Counted from the stretch's first letter, positions 1 through 9,991 are shown. The stretch is 64,000 nt of DNA from Tsuneonella suprasediminis (GCF_003605755.1 NZ_RAHJ01000019.1:62001-126000); one strand, 5' to 3'. The notes: generated by a model not told the origin, from the sequence alone. Translations and numbers: made by a program.

Positions 1-16
1 GCTTTGCAAGCCGTAG

Positions 17-59
17 TTATCCACCGTCCACAGATTTCGCTGTGGACGCGAGTGGATAA
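17..59. other. Interrupted inverted repeat built from DnaA-box-like sequences
   Basis: The left arm reads TTATCCAC followed by CGTCCACAG. The right arm is its reverse complement (CTGTGGACG, then GTGGATAA) with three extra bases between the two blocks. The arms are separated by about six bases. TTATCCAC is one base short of the general DnaA box TTATCCACA, and the inner CCACAG/CTGTGG blocks resemble half boxes. It lies outside any gene, about 100 bases beyond the argG stop. It could be a DnaA-binding cluster or part of an origin, or simply a hairpin. The window edge prevents seeing the left context. Confidence 0.4.
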
Positions 60-126
60 CTCAAACGTTGATCGCATCTTGCGCGGTCGCGATGGGTGTG
101 ACCATCAAACGCGCAGGAATTTCGCT

Positions 127-151
127 GAGGCGGAGAGGGAATCCCCGCCTC
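127..151 (-). terminator. Possible weak argG terminator hairpin
   Basis: A seven-base stem (GAGGCGG/CCGCCTC) with an 11-base loop lies 12 bases past the argG stop codon. It has no T run on the minus strand, so intrinsic termination would be inefficient. It is the only hairpin directly after argG. Confidence 0.25.
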
Positions 152-162
152 GTCGCAACAGC

Positions 163-1380
<1,218 letters not shown>

Positions 1381-1430
1381 GGGTAAAGGCTCCGATTGGA
1401 GAAGGTTGGAATGGGACTCGCGGAGGGCCA

Positions 1431-2783
1431 CTAGGCGGCAGACGCCCGTGGCGCAATGGTTCGCAGGCGTGCAGGCAGCAATGCCCCCAATGTTGCCGCA
1501 CGATATAAGTAGCTGAGCAGCATCGCCAGCCACAGCCCGTGGGCTGCATATGGGCGCAGGGCGAGGTCGGTCGCGATGTACATTGCCACCGTCACAAGGG
1601 CGGCATTGCGGAATGGGCGCGACCACGTGGCCCCGACATAGACCCCATCCAGCAGCCATGCGGGCATCCCCAGCAACGGGATCAACGCGACATAGGGCAG
1701 ATAAGGGTAGGCGGCGGCGCGCACTGCGCCGTTGGGGGTCATGCCATCGATAACCATGCCGCCCGCAAACAGGATAGCGGCGGCCAGCAACACGCCTGCG
1801 CCAAGCGAGAATTCGCCTGTCAGACGGATAGCGCGCATCACTTCGTCGCGGCGGCCCTTGCCAACGGCGGCCCCGACCCGCGCCTCCGCCGTGAAGGCAA
1901 ATGCGTCGAGCACATAGGCGCTCACCGCTACAAACTGGTTGAGCACGGCATTGGCGGCCAGTTGCACCGTGCCCAGCCGCGCACCGCCGTTGGCAAACCA
2001 TGCAAACAGGAACAGCAGCGCCAGCGTACGGATCATGATATCCAGATTCACGCTGATCAGGCGACGCAACTCTGCACGGGCAAACAGGTGCGAATACTGG
2101 CGCAGGCGGAGGAATGCAGGCCAGCCGCCCACTCGCACGGCGATGGCAATCCCGCTGACCAGCGCGATCCATTCGGCCATCGCCGTGCCCGCCGCGACGC
2201 CGCGCGCGCCCCAGCCAAGACCCCACACGAACCCGATATCGAGTGCGACGTTGGCGACGTTCATCACCAGTTGCAGCGCCAGCGCCGCACGGGTGCGGCC
2301 CAGACCGAACAGCCAGCCCAGCAAAGCGTAGAAACCCAGCGCCGCCGGGGCGCCGAAGAACCGCACCGAGACATAGCCATGGGCCGCCCCGGTCAGTTCC
2401 TCCCCACCAGCGAGCAGGGCAAATGCCCCGGTGGTGAGCGGCCATTGCAATGCGAACAGAGCCAGCCCGATCGCCGCCCCCATCGCCAGCCCGCGCACCA
2501 GCAGAGCGTTGGTTTCCTGTGTATCGCCGGTGCCGTGTGCCTGCGCGGTGAGGCCGGTCATTCCCATGCGCAGGAACCCGAAAGCCCAGAACACGAACGT
2601 GACGATTACCGAACCGAGCGCCACCCCGGCCAGCGCGACGGCATCGCCGGTACGCCCGATCACGAACGTATCGACAATCCCGACCAGCGGAATCGATGCC
2701 TGGCCCAGAATGATCGGCCAGGCCTGCGCGAAGATCGACCGGCGGGTCAGCGCGGCGGGCTGGCCACCGGTGCTGACGCTCAC
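1431..2783 (-). CDS. MATE family (DinF-like) efflux transporter
   Basis: A 450-residue integral membrane protein with about twelve hydrophobic segments and the duplicated layout of MATE transporters, closest in style to the DinF/NorM-like bacterial branch. Such proteins export cationic or lipophilic compounds using H+ or Na+ gradients; the substrate here cannot be told. It starts with GTG at 2783, and this GTG overlaps the stop of the upstream cfa gene (GTGA), which implies translational coupling. It is the last gene of the cluster starting with the SDR gene at 6260. Confidence 0.9.
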   Translation of the reverse strand: MSVSTGGQPAALTRRSIFAQAWPIILGQASIPLVGIVDTFVIGRTGDAVALAGVALGSVIVTFVFWAFGFLRMGMTGLTAQAHGTGDTQETNALLVRGLAMGAAIGLALFALQWPLTTGAFALLAGGEELTGAAHGYVSVRFFGAPAALGFYALLGWLFGLGRTRAALALQLVMNVANVALDIGFVWGLGWGARGVAAGTAMAEWIALVSGIAIAVRVGGWPAFLRLRQYSHLFARAELRRLISVNLDIMIRTLALLFLFAWFANGGARLGTVQLAANAVLNQFVAVSAYVLDAFAFTAEARVGAAVGKGRRDEVMRAIRLTGEFSLGAGVLLAAAILFAGGMVIDGMTPNGAVRAAAYPYLPYVALIPLLGMPAWLLDGVYVGATWSRPFRNAALVTVAMYIATDLALRPYAAHGLWLAMLLSYLYRAATLGALLPARLRTIAPRASAA

Positions 2784-4033
2784 TTCGCTAGCAGCCGCGC
2801 CTCTTCGCCGCTGAGATAGTCACGGGTGACGGGCAGGGCGTGGCGATCGCGGATGTACTGGATCTGGTAATTGCACATGCCGCCGCTTTCGAACGCCGCC
2901 GTCGCTCCGGCAAGATAGAATGTCCACATGCGGAAAAAGGGCGCGCCATAGGCGGCCTCTATCGTCTCGCGATTGGCAACGCAGCGATCGTACCATGCGC
3001 GCAGCGTCCACGCATAATGCAGGCGCAGGGTTTCGATATCGCTGGCGATCAGGCGGACTTTCTCGCTTCGCTCCAGCGTTTCGCTCAGCGCGGGGATATA
3101 GCCGCCGGGGAAGATGTACTTGCGGGTAAACGCATCGGTCTTGCCCGGCCCGCCGAGCCGCCCGATGGTGTGCAGCAGCATGACGCCCTCTACCTTGAGC
3201 AGCGTGGCACAGGCGCGGAAGAAGGTTTCGAACTGCGGCACGCCGACGTGTTCGAACATGCCGACGGACACGATCCGATCGAACCGGTCGCCGCGCGCTG
3301 CCATGTCGCGATAATCGATCAGTTCGAAACTGACCCGGTCGGACACGCCCGCTTTCTCTGCATTTTCGCGGGCGAGGGCGAGCTGTTCCTTGCTGAGCGT
3401 GATGCCGGTCACTGTCACATCGGCATGTTGCGCCAGGAAGATCGCCATTCCGCCCCAGCCACATCCGATATCGAGCACGTGGTTGCCTGGCTCCAGCTTC
3501 AGCTTGGCTGCGATATGCGCCAGCTTCGCCACTTGTGCCTGCTCCAGCGTGATGTCGGTGCTGGGCCAGTAGCCGCACGAATACTGCATGTATTCGGTAT
3601 CCAGCATCAGGCGGTAGAGATCGTTGCCGATGTCGTAATGGTGGCTGATGTTGCGCCGCGCGCTGGCCTGCCGGTTGACCGCTTCGTAAGCTGCGCCCAG
3701 CGTATTGGCCACGCGGTGCTTCACGCCGGGAGGGGCGATGGCGCGGCCATGATCCCACGGGGAATTGGCGCTGAGCAGGGTAATCAGGCCCATGATGTCG
3801 CCCTGTTCGATAATCAGGCGACCATCCATGAAAGTTTCGCCCGCACCAAGGCCGGGATCGCGCAGGATGTCACGCGCGACTTTGTCATCGGCAAATCGCA
3901 CACGGATGTCGGGGAAGCCCGCCGTTGGCGTGCCGAAACGCGCCACTGTGCCATCGGCATGGACCACCTCGAACACGCCGAGGCGTACCGCGTTGCCGAT
4001 CACGCGGTCGAAAATCCGTTCACTCAAACTCAT
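2780..4033 (-). CDS. cfa: Cyclopropane-fatty-acyl-phospholipid synthase
   Basis: A 417-residue SAM-dependent enzyme that adds a methylene group across double bonds of membrane phospholipid acyl chains, typically in stationary phase or acid stress. The SAM-binding motif [10 protein letters not shown] is near residue 167, and the family signature YMQYSCGYW sits upstream of it; in known CFA synthases the cysteine lies at the active-site bicarbonate region. The N-terminal ~100-residue lipid-binding domain is present and length is normal. The start is 45 bases downstream of the molybdoenzyme stop, and its end overlaps the MATE gene by four bases. Confidence 0.93.
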   Translation of the reverse strand: MSLSERIFDRVIGNAVRLGVFEVVHADGTVARFGTPTAGFPDIRVRFADDKVARDILRDPGLGAGETFMDGRLIIEQGDIMGLITLLSANSPWDHGRAIAPPGVKHRVANTLGAAYEAVNRQASARRNISHHYDIGNDLYRLMLDTEYMQYSCGYWPSTDITLEQAQVAKLAHIAAKLKLEPGNHVLDIGCGWGGMAIFLAQHADVTVTGITLSKEQLALARENAEKAGVSDRVSFELIDYRDMAARGDRFDRIVSVGMFEHVGVPQFETFFRACATLLKVEGVMLLHTIGRLGGPGKTDAFTRKYIFPGGYIPALSETLERSEKVRLIASDIETLRLHYAWTLRAWYDRCVANRETIEAAYGAPFFRMWTFYLAGATAAFESGGMCNYQIQYIRDRHALPVTRDYLSGEEARLLAK

Positions 4034-4078
4034 TGCAACACCGTCTTCCGTTTATGTGCTTTGCGGCCGGGTAGGGGA

Positions 4079-4819
4079 TCATGCCCCGGCGTACCACTGA
4101 TAACCCGCGACATCTTCCCAGTATCCGCCTTGTCCACCACGGATTTGCTCAAGCGATGCGACCGCTTCGATCAGGGTCAGGTATTTGGCGTGCTTGTATC
4201 CCAATTGTCGTTCGATTCGCATCCGCAGCGGGGCGCCGTTGCGTTCGGGCAGGGGCGCACCGTTCAGGGCGTGGGCGACGATCGTTTGTGGGTGAAACGC
4301 ATCGTCGAGATCGATGCTTTCGTAGTAAGGCTGCCCCCGCAAACGGTCGGCACAATGGAACACGATGAACCGCGCCTCCGGCTTCAGTTTCGCTGCCTCC
4401 AGCAGCATCGAGAGCTGCGGTCCTGTCCATTCGCCAATCGCGCTCCACCCTTCGACGCAATCGTGGCGGGTGATCTGGGTGCGTTGCGGCAGGCGGCGGA
4501 TGTTGTCCATGCTGAGGCTGAGCGGATGTTCGACCAGCCCGGTGACCAGCAGCCGCCAGTCGGCAAACCCGCTTTCCAGCGCGGCGGCATAGCCGGGCGT
4601 ACCCACTGTGAGCGAGCCGTTGCCCCGGAAATAGGGGGAAATCTGTGCGCGGCTGAATTCCGGCGCCATTGCCTTGCGGCCCGTCAGCGCGCGCTGCGCC
4701 TTGCGGTGCCACTCGTTCGACACCTTGAACAGCGCCTGCCCCGCTGAACTATCGGCCACTTTCGAACAGCCGGTGGCGAACAATGCCCCCAGTCCGGCGA
4801 TGACGCTGCGCCGTTTCAC
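4079..4819 (-). CDS. Tat-exported molybdopterin-dependent oxidoreductase, MsrP/sulfite-oxidase fold
   Basis: A 246-residue protein of the sulfite oxidase/MsrP (YedY) superfamily. The segment DCVEGWSAIGEWTG places Cys121 at the expected molybdenum-ligand cysteine (MsrP has CVEAWS). The N-terminus has a twin-arginine pattern (KRRSVIAG) and then FATGC, so Cys18 may be lipidated. That suggests a Tat-dependent membrane-anchored periplasmic enzyme. GTG at 4819 is used because it overlaps the stop of the cytochrome gene (GTGA) and gives a complete signal peptide. The physiological substrate is unknown; methionine sulfoxide, sulfite or another oxo compound are possible. The adjacent membrane b-type cytochrome is the likely electron partner. 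Confidence 0.85.
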   Translation of the reverse strand: MKRRSVIAGLGALFATGCSKVADSSAGQALFKVSNEWHRKAQRALTGRKAMAPEFSRAQISPYFRGNGSLTVGTPGYAAALESGFADWRLLVTGLVEHPLSLSMDNIRRLPQRTQITRHDCVEGWSAIGEWTGPQLSMLLEAAKLKPEARFIVFHCADRLRGQPYYESIDLDDAFHPQTIVAHALNGAPLPERNGAPLRMRIERQLGYKHAKYLTLIEAVASLEQIRGGQGGYWEDVAGYQWYAGA

Positions 4820-5502
4820 AATGCGCGCCCCCCGGTTACCATGTCGCGCAATTGCCGGATCGGACCGGAGGCGATCACCAGTGCGATGTGGACCACCGCG
4901 AACAGCACGATGCCCCACGCGAACAGGAAGTGGACCGATCGCGCCGACTGCCGCCCGCCGACAAGCTGGGCGAACCATCCGAAGCTCGGTTCGATCCCCG
5001 GACTGATAGCCAGCCCGGTCAGGATCATGCCCGGCAGCAGGATGCCCAGCACCACGCCATAGGCCAGCTTTTGCAGGAAGTTGTACTTGCCTTCGCCGTG
5101 GTCGAAGTCGAACCGCAGGTGGGCGACGATATCGGCGCGAATCGCGCTCCAGCGCCAGTCGCTCAGCCGGGTGGCGATATCGCGCACGAAGTGGCGGTTG
5201 GTCAGCATGGCGACCCACATCGCCAGCAGACCGAAGGCGAACGGCCATGCCATCAGCAGGTGCCAGTCCCGCGCGCCCGACAAGCTGTAGTAGCCGGGGA
5301 TCGTCGCCCAGCCGGGGAATGTCGGCAAGTGCAGCCACGCCTCGCGCGCGGTGAACCCGGCTTGCCCCCAATAGAGGCGGGGGTGGGCATTGGAGATGTT
5401 CAGCCCGCTCATAAACAGGATCACCACGCAGACCACGTTGAGCCAGTGCCACAGCCGTGTCGATACTGCGTGGCGCCGAGTGTGGCGGGCAGTGGGGGGC
5501 AT
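4816..5502 (-). CDS. Cytochrome b561 / Ni-Fe hydrogenase b-subunit type membrane cytochrome
   Basis: A 228-residue membrane protein with four to five hydrophobic segments and conserved histidines in them (TRLWHWLN near the N-terminus, DWHLLMAWPF, SVHFLFAW, AVVHIAL). This is the pattern of di-heme cytochrome b561/b6-type quinol oxidising subunits. The ATG at 5502 overlaps the stop of the SDR gene (ATGA), and its own stop overlaps the molybdoenzyme start. It probably passes electrons from the quinol pool to the periplasmic molybdoenzyme, a role filled by MsrQ in the MsrPQ system. It is not an MsrQ by appearance. Heme ligands are inferred, not proven. Confidence 0.87.
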   Translation of the reverse strand: MPPTARHTRRHAVSTRLWHWLNVVCVVILFMSGLNISNAHPRLYWGQAGFTAREAWLHLPTFPGWATIPGYYSLSGARDWHLLMAWPFAFGLLAMWVAMLTNRHFVRDIATRLSDWRWSAIRADIVAHLRFDFDHGEGKYNFLQKLAYGVVLGILLPGMILTGLAISPGIEPSFGWFAQLVGGRQSARSVHFLFAWGIVLFAVVHIALVIASGPIRQLRDMVTGGRAL

Positions 5503-6260
5503 CAGGGCCGCACCCCTTCGCGGGCGAGGTAGATCACGTCGCGCTGCTGGCGCAGCAGGTGTTGCCCGCTGTCGACGTAGAGCGTCTCTCCGCTCGCCAG
5601 CCAGCCTTCGGCCAGCCACAGGCAGGCGTCAGCGATCTCGTCCGCCCCGGTCTTGCGTTTCAGCAGATTGAGCCGGTGCGATACCTCGATCTCTTCCTCG
5701 GTCTGGTCGTGACTGGCGAGGATCGCGCCGGGGGCGAGGGCATAGATGCGATCTTCCGCAGTGCCCGCACCCATCGCCAGCATCCTGACGGCGGCGGCAA
5801 CGGCGGCTTTGCTCATCGTATAGCTGAAGAAGTCGGGGTTGATATTGGCCAGCTTCTGATCGGTGAACTGGATCACCCGCCGTCCGCCGCTGGCCCGTGC
5901 ATGGCTGAGGAACGCCTGCGCCATCCGCGCTGGGGTCAGCGCGTTGACGTGCATCGTTTCTTCAGCGACCTGCGGGTCGAGCTGCCGCACGGCATCGGGA
6001 TCGAACACCGCCGCAGAATTGACCAGCACCCGCCAGTCGTTGAGCCGCGCGGCGAGCTGTTCCACCATCGCCACCGAGGCATCGCCATCGCGCAGGTCGC
6101 ATGAGACGGTTTCCGCCGAGGGCAGGCTGGCGGCCAATGCCTCCGCCGCATCGCGCGACTGGCCATAATGAATCACGACATGCCAGCCATCGGCCCCGAA
6201 CCGCCGAGCCAGTTCGGCCCCGATTCGCTTCGCCCCGCCGGTGATGACAACCGTCCGCAT
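5502..6260 (-). CDS. SDR family reductase, pteridine-reductase-like
   Basis: A 252-residue short-chain dehydrogenase with the Rossmann motif TGGAKRIG at residues 7-14 and the catalytic YTMSK (Tyr147, Lys151). The serine normally found 13 residues before the tyrosine is replaced by Asp134 (FTDQ). This is the arrangement in pteridine reductase PTR1 and FolM-type dihydromonapterin reductases, so a pteridine substrate is plausible but inferred. It is the first gene of the five-gene cluster and overlaps the cytochrome gene by four bases. No clear Shine-Dalgarno precedes the ATG at 6260, because a hairpin directly abuts it. Confidence 0.87.
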   Translation of the reverse strand: MRTVVITGGAKRIGAELARRFGADGWHVVIHYGQSRDAAEALAASLPSAETVSCDLRDGDASVAMVEQLAARLNDWRVLVNSAAVFDPDAVRQLDPQVAEETMHVNALTPARMAQAFLSHARASGGRRVIQFTDQKLANINPDFFSYTMSKAAVAAAVRMLAMGAGTAEDRIYALAPGAILASHDQTEEEIEVSHRLNLLKRKTGADEIADACLWLAEGWLASGETLYVDSGQHLLRQQRDVIYLAREGVRP

Positions 6261-6261
6261 G

Positions 6262-6287
6262 TTCAGACTTCGCGCCCCGAAGCTGAA
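6262..6287 (-). promoter_or_regulatory. Hairpin directly against the start codon of the SDR gene
   Basis: TTCAG-A-CTTCG and CGAAG-CTGAA form a ten-pair stem with one bulged base and a five-base loop. It ends one base before the ATG at 6260 when read on the minus strand. If transcribed, it would occupy the ribosome landing site. On the other side it ends exactly where the 42-bp repeated element begins. A translation-control role is an inference. Confidence 0.4.
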
Positions 6288-6329
6288 GACATGGACCGCA
6301 TGTTACACTGTCCTGAAGAAGAAAAACCC
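6288..6329. repeat. Copy 1 of a 42-bp dispersed element
   Basis: This stretch matches 37271-37312 at 37 of 42 positions in the same orientation. The core GACATGGACC, then CATGTTACACTG, is identical. It is non-coding and lies upstream of the SDR gene. On the minus strand it contains TGTAACATG and a T-rich part, so it could be the promoter or operator of the SDR cluster. On the plus strand TGTTACACT resembles an extended -10. Nothing in it identifies a known mobile element. Confidence 0.6.
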
Positions 6330-6513
6330 ACCCCCGCAACCATCCTGAAAACGCCGTGTGCGATAGCGGTGAGCGGGAGGGTGTTCGGATTATTCATGGC
6401 GGCTCAGTATAGAGCACAACCGGAGTGCGTTAGGAAATCCCAATCCGGTCTGTATCGGGCCAGCTTGTATCATGGACACTCCGCCATTGGGGTCGCGCCG
6501 TTCAATGTTTCAC
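6330..6513. other. Intergenic remainder, nothing recognised
   Basis: Together with the hairpin and the repeat before it, this fills the ~310-base gap between the SDR gene and the glycine-zipper gene. I see no open frame with a ribosome-binding site, no tRNA and no clear repeat in it. Confidence 0.4.
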
Positions 6514-6547
6514 AAAAAAGGCGCGCCGGGATTACTCCCGACGCGCC
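6514..6547 (-). terminator. Rho-independent terminator of the glycine-zipper gene
   Basis: Read on the minus strand, a twelve-pair stem (GGCGCGTCGGGA with GGCGCGCCGGGA, one mismatch) and a short loop are followed by six T. It lies about 25 bases beyond the stop at 6573. Confidence 0.85.
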
Positions 6548-6572
6548 CCCGATGGAGAGGGCTCAGCTGCAA

Positions 6573-6947
6573 TCAGCGGCAGCGAGCCTTCCCGCTATCG
6601 ATTTCCTTGCCCAGGAGCGCACCAACCGCTGCGCCGACGACTGTGCCGGTGGTGCGATCGCCACGGGTATCGACCGCGCGGCCAGCCAGCGCGCCGACCG
6701 CTGCGCCGACGATCAGCCCGGTCGTGCCGTTGGACCTCTTGCAGTAATACCGGCCATCATCCCCGCGCCAGTAACGGATGCCGTTGTCGGTGCGATAGTA
6801 CTTGCGCGCTTCGCGGCGTTCGTAGCGGTCACGCTGCTTTTCGCGATAGCCATGCGCGGGGGCCCACGACGGCGGATCGGCGACGGCCGGGGTTGCCATA
6901 GGAATGGTCAGGCCCGCAGCGGCGATAACGAGAAGGGTCTTTTTCAT
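6573..6947 (-). CDS. Exported glycine-zipper 2TM domain protein
   Basis: A 124-residue protein with a Sec signal peptide (MKKTLLVIAAAGLTIPMATPAVA, cleavage after about residue 23), a charged tyrosine/arginine-rich middle (REKQRDRYERREARKYYR) and a C-terminal glycine-zipper pair (GLIVGAAVGALAGRAVD and TGTVVGAAVGALLGKEID). Such proteins resemble the Rickettsia 17-kDa antigen/SlyB group and are thought to sit in the outer membrane or periplasm. Monocistronic, with its own terminator. Specific function unknown. Confidence 0.85.
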   Translation of the reverse strand: MKKTLLVIAAAGLTIPMATPAVADPPSWAPAHGYREKQRDRYERREARKYYRTDNGIRYWRGDDGRYYCKRSNGTTGLIVGAAVGALAGRAVDTRGDRTTGTVVGAAVGALLGKEIDSGKARCR

Positions 6948-7083
6948 GGGATGCTTCCTTTCCCTGAATGGTGTTCATCGGATCGACGCTCAACCTGCCG
7001 ATTGGGTCCACAACGTCACATGAACGTTTTGTTTTCTGGATGATTTGCCGACGAGCTGTGTTTGTCGTGCGGTAAAATGCCGG

Positions 7084-7746
7084 CTAACGGGGAGGGGCGT
7101 TTTCCAGTTTGCGGCGAATGGAATCGCGCAGCGCCGGTGCCAGTTCCTGCACCTGTGTCAGCGTATGAAGCTGCGCCCGATCCATCGGCTCGCTGATGCC
7201 CCAGATCGCTTCGAACACGCGGTCCACCGGCCATTCCTCGCGCCCGTGAGTGACCTGCTCCAGCATGTCGCCCGCTTGGACGGTGCCTTCTTCGATTACC
7301 CGGTAATACCAGCCACACCGCCGTGTATTGAGGATGTGCCTGAGCATTTTCTTATGGCCGAAACGGTGTTCGATCTTCCAACAGGGCTGGCGCGGGCGTG
7401 ACACCTCGATCAGCGCGCTGCCCAGTCGATAACGCGCACCCAGATTGACCGCCTCTTCGGTCAGGCCGTGGGTGGCGATATTGGTGCCGAAAGCGCCGGG
7501 CAGATCGAGCAATGGGTGATCCCCGATTTCCTCACGCCAGAAGGCATGATGATCGAGCGGGAAATGGTGCAGCGCCATGTCCGGTCCGCCATGATGGCGC
7601 CGATCAGCCTGTGCATCACCCGCCAGCCCTTCGCGCCCGACATGGACCGGCCCACTCACTGGCGCTTTACCGATGGCGCTGCGTTCTTCCCCGCGAAACG
7701 GCACCGGCTGCCCGATGCAGAGGGCGTCAACGCGGGTGGCGATCAT
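7084..7746 (-). CDS. MOSC domain protein (YiiM-like)
   Basis: A 220-residue protein of the MOSC superfamily. Visible features are the GLAGDAQADRRHHGG segment near residues 40-54, typical of YiiM-like MOSC proteins, and SRPRQPCWKI, which contains the conserved cysteine (about Cys123). MOSC proteins bind or transfer molybdenum cofactor sulfur, or reduce N-hydroxylated compounds with Moco. Its start shares one base with the rlmN stop (TAATG), so it is translationally coupled to rlmN. The substrate is unknown. Confidence 0.87.
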   Translation of the reverse strand: MIATRVDALCIGQPVPFRGEERSAIGKAPVSGPVHVGREGLAGDAQADRRHHGGPDMALHHFPLDHHAFWREEIGDHPLLDLPGAFGTNIATHGLTEEAVNLGARYRLGSALIEVSRPRQPCWKIEHRFGHKKMLRHILNTRRCGWYYRVIEEGTVQAGDMLEQVTHGREEWPVDRVFEAIWGISEPMDRAQLHTLTQVQELAPALRDSIRRKLENAPPR

Positions 7747-9005
7747 TACCCGGCGGTTTCTTCCGCTGTTGCCGCAGCCGCCGCAGCCGCCTCGCGGTCG
7801 CGTTCGGCGCGGCTCTTTTTCTGGGCAGCGGTTTTGAGCTGGCCGCAGGCGGCGTCAATATCCCGGCCGCGCGGAGTGCGGACGGGGGCGCTGATGCCCG
7901 CTTCGAACACGATGTTGGAAAACGCCCGCACCCGTTCGGGGGTGGAGCATTCATACGGCGCACCGGGCCACGGGTTGAACGGGATCAGGTTGACCTTCGC
8001 CGGAAGATTGTACTGCTTGATCAGGCGGACGAGTTCGCGCGCGTCGTCGTCGCTGTCGTTCTTGTCCTTCAGCATGACATATTCGAACGTGATCCGCCGG
8101 GCGTTGCTGGCGCCGGGATAGGCGGCGCAGGCGGAAAGCAGTTCCTCCAGCCCGTATTTCTTGTTGATCGGCACGATTTCGTCGCGGATGTCCTTGGTCA
8201 CCGCATGCAGGCTGACCGCCAGATTGACGCCGATTTCTTCGCCGCACCGGTCCATCATCGGCACGACCCCGCTGGTCGACAGCGTGATGCGCCGTTTCGA
8301 CAGCGCCAGCCCTTCGCCATCCATCACCAGCCGCAGCGCGTCGCGCACATTGTCGAAATTATACAGCGGCTCGCCCATGCCCATCATCACGATGTTGGTG
8401 AGCAGGCGACCGTCGGCGCGGTATTCGGCCTCGCTCTCTTCCTCCGCGAAATCCATCGCCCCCTTGGGCCATTCACCCAGTGCATCGCGGGCGAGCATGA
8501 CTTGCCCCACGATTTCGCCCGGTGTCAGGTTGCGGACCAGTTTCATCGTGCCGGTGTGGCAGAACCGGCAGTTGAGCGTGCAGCCCACCTGGCTCGACAC
8601 GCACAACGTGCCGCGATCCGCATCGGGGATGAAGACCATTTCGAATTCGTGCCCGTCGGCGGTTTGCAGCAACCATTTGCGGGTGCCATCGGTCGAATGC
8701 TGCGCCTCCACCACTTCGGGCCGCCCGATCACGAACCGTTCGGCCAGCCAGGGGCGCATCGTTTTGGCGATATCGGTCATCGCGGCAAAATCGGTCACAC
8801 CGCGGTGGTAGAGCCAGTGGAACACCTGCTTGGCACGCAGCTTCGCCTGCTTCGAATCCAGTCCGGCATCTGCGAACAGTTCCGCGATGCGTTTCTTGGG
8901 CAAACCGATCAGGTCGATACGGCCATCGGCCCGCGGAGTAATGTCGCGGGCAACGGGAACCGGATCGGATTGCCCGGGAATGGTCATGAGCGGAGTGTGG
9001 GACAT
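7746..9005 (-). CDS. rlmN: Dual-specificity RNA methyltransferase RlmN
   Basis: A 419-residue radical SAM enzyme that methylates C2 of A2503 in 23S rRNA and A37 in some tRNAs. The 4Fe-4S motif CTLNCRFC places Cys142, Cys146 and Cys149 as ligands. The C-terminal DIDAACGQL has the cysteine that forms the methyl adduct in this family. The ATG at 9005 is selected because upstream in-frame sequence is AT-rich promoter-like DNA rather than conserved protein. The N-terminal ~25 residues look longer than usual. It leads a two-gene unit with the MOSC gene. Confidence 0.96.
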   Translation of the reverse strand: MSHTPLMTIPGQSDPVPVARDITPRADGRIDLIGLPKKRIAELFADAGLDSKQAKLRAKQVFHWLYHRGVTDFAAMTDIAKTMRPWLAERFVIGRPEVVEAQHSTDGTRKWLLQTADGHEFEMVFIPDADRGTLCVSSQVGCTLNCRFCHTGTMKLVRNLTPGEIVGQVMLARDALGEWPKGAMDFAEEESEAEYRADGRLLTNIVMMGMGEPLYNFDNVRDALRLVMDGEGLALSKRRITLSTSGVVPMMDRCGEEIGVNLAVSLHAVTKDIRDEIVPINKKYGLEELLSACAAYPGASNARRITFEYVMLKDKNDSDDDARELVRLIKQYNLPAKVNLIPFNPWPGAPYECSTPERVRAFSNIVFEAGISAPVRTPRGRDIDAACGQLKTAAQKKSRAERDREAAAAAAATAEETAG

Positions 9006-9302
9006 TGCGTGGCGGATATAGGGCCGGGTGAGCGGCAACGCAAAGCTTCCCGCTAACTGGTACGAATATATCGGTATTTTGACATTATCTGTTACGCACG
9101 CGCAACGCGCGAACACCGATTTGGGCGCTTGGTTCCCGACATTCGTCGTTCGATTTCGTCGGTTCGTCGAGGTCAATGTTGCTGAAAAACAACAAAAATC
9201 TTGTTGTATTAGGTTCATGAAACCAGACCGCAATCTGCTCCGTTAGGCAGGTCCAGGGTGCAGGGCATCTCGCTCGGCCCGGATGAAGAGAATGGAGTAT
9301 TT
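9006..9302. promoter_or_regulatory. Divergent promoter region of rlmN and the outer-membrane protein gene
   Basis: This ~300-base, relatively AT-rich gap separates two divergent genes and must hold both promoters. A TTGACA at about 9079 and a small inverted repeat (ACAACA with TGTTGT, around 9189-9207) are visible, the latter suited to an operator of the plus-strand gene. I cannot place -10 elements with confidence. Confidence 0.4.
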
Positions 9303-9968
9303 ATGCGTAAGATTCTTGCTATCGTCGCCACCGGATCGCTGGTGGCAGTTGCCACCCCGGCTTTGGCGCAGGACGCCGCGCCGTTCACCGGCCTGCGGGT
9401 CGGTGGCGAGGTGGGTTACGACCACGTCCGCTCGGGCAGCACCGAAGATGTCGACGACACCCGCGATCTCAAGCAGTCGATCGACGGTGTCGCCTATGGC
9501 GCTGTTGTCGGCTACGATGCCGATGTTGGCGGCGATCTGCGTCTGGGTGCCGAAGCATCGATCGGTGACAGCTCGGCCAAGTGGGACAACAACAACGGCG
9601 TTCCCAACACCTTCAATCTGGGCCGTGTGAGCGCGGACCGCGACATCTACGTCGGTGCGCGTCTCGGCTACGTCACGTCGCCCAACACTATGATCTACGT
9701 GAAGGGTGGCTACACCAACGCCCGCTTCGGTATCGAAGGGACTGATGGCACGACCAGCCTGAACCAGCGTCTCGACACCGACGGCTATCGTCTGGGTGCG
9801 GGTGTTGAATACGCGCTGAGCCCGAACGCCTATATCGGTGCGGAATACCGTTACTCGAACTACAGCAAGGGCGAACTGGACTTCAATGGCGATACGCCGG
9901 ATTCCAGCCGTTTCGACATCGATACCGACCGTCATCAGGTCATGGCAACGATGGGCTATCGCTTCTAA
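9303..9968 (+). CDS. Outer-membrane beta-barrel protein
   Basis: A 221-residue protein with a clear signal peptide (MRKILAIVATGSLVAVATPALAQ). After it come alternating beta strands (GGEVGYDH, GAVVGYDADV, YVGARLGYV, YVKGGYTNA, GAGVEYALS, GAEYRYSNY) and a terminal aromatic ending MATMGYRF. This is the eight-stranded porin-like/Omp25 style common in alphaproteobacteria, and the final phenylalanine is the BamA recognition signal. The ATG at 9303 is preferred over an upstream in-frame ATG (9258) because the signal peptide begins there and GGAG precedes it. It is followed by its own terminator. Function probably structural or adhesive. Confidence 0.92.
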   Translation: MRKILAIVATGSLVAVATPALAQDAAPFTGLRVGGEVGYDHVRSGSTEDVDDTRDLKQSIDGVAYGAVVGYDADVGGDLRLGAEASIGDSSAKWDNNNGVPNTFNLGRVSADRDIYVGARLGYVTSPNTMIYVKGGYTNARFGIEGTDGTTSLNQRLDTDGYRLGAGVEYALSPNAYIGAEYRYSNYSKGELDFNGDTPDSSRFDIDTDRHQVMATMGYRF

Positions 9969-9991
9969 GCTTTAGTACAGCGAAACAACTC

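Noticed and set aside
2840-4747. Long open frame of 635 codons on the plus strand
   Set aside because: It lies antisense to cfa and the molybdoenzyme gene, shows no family motif, and high G+C favours long antisense frames. The minus-strand genes have clear motifs.
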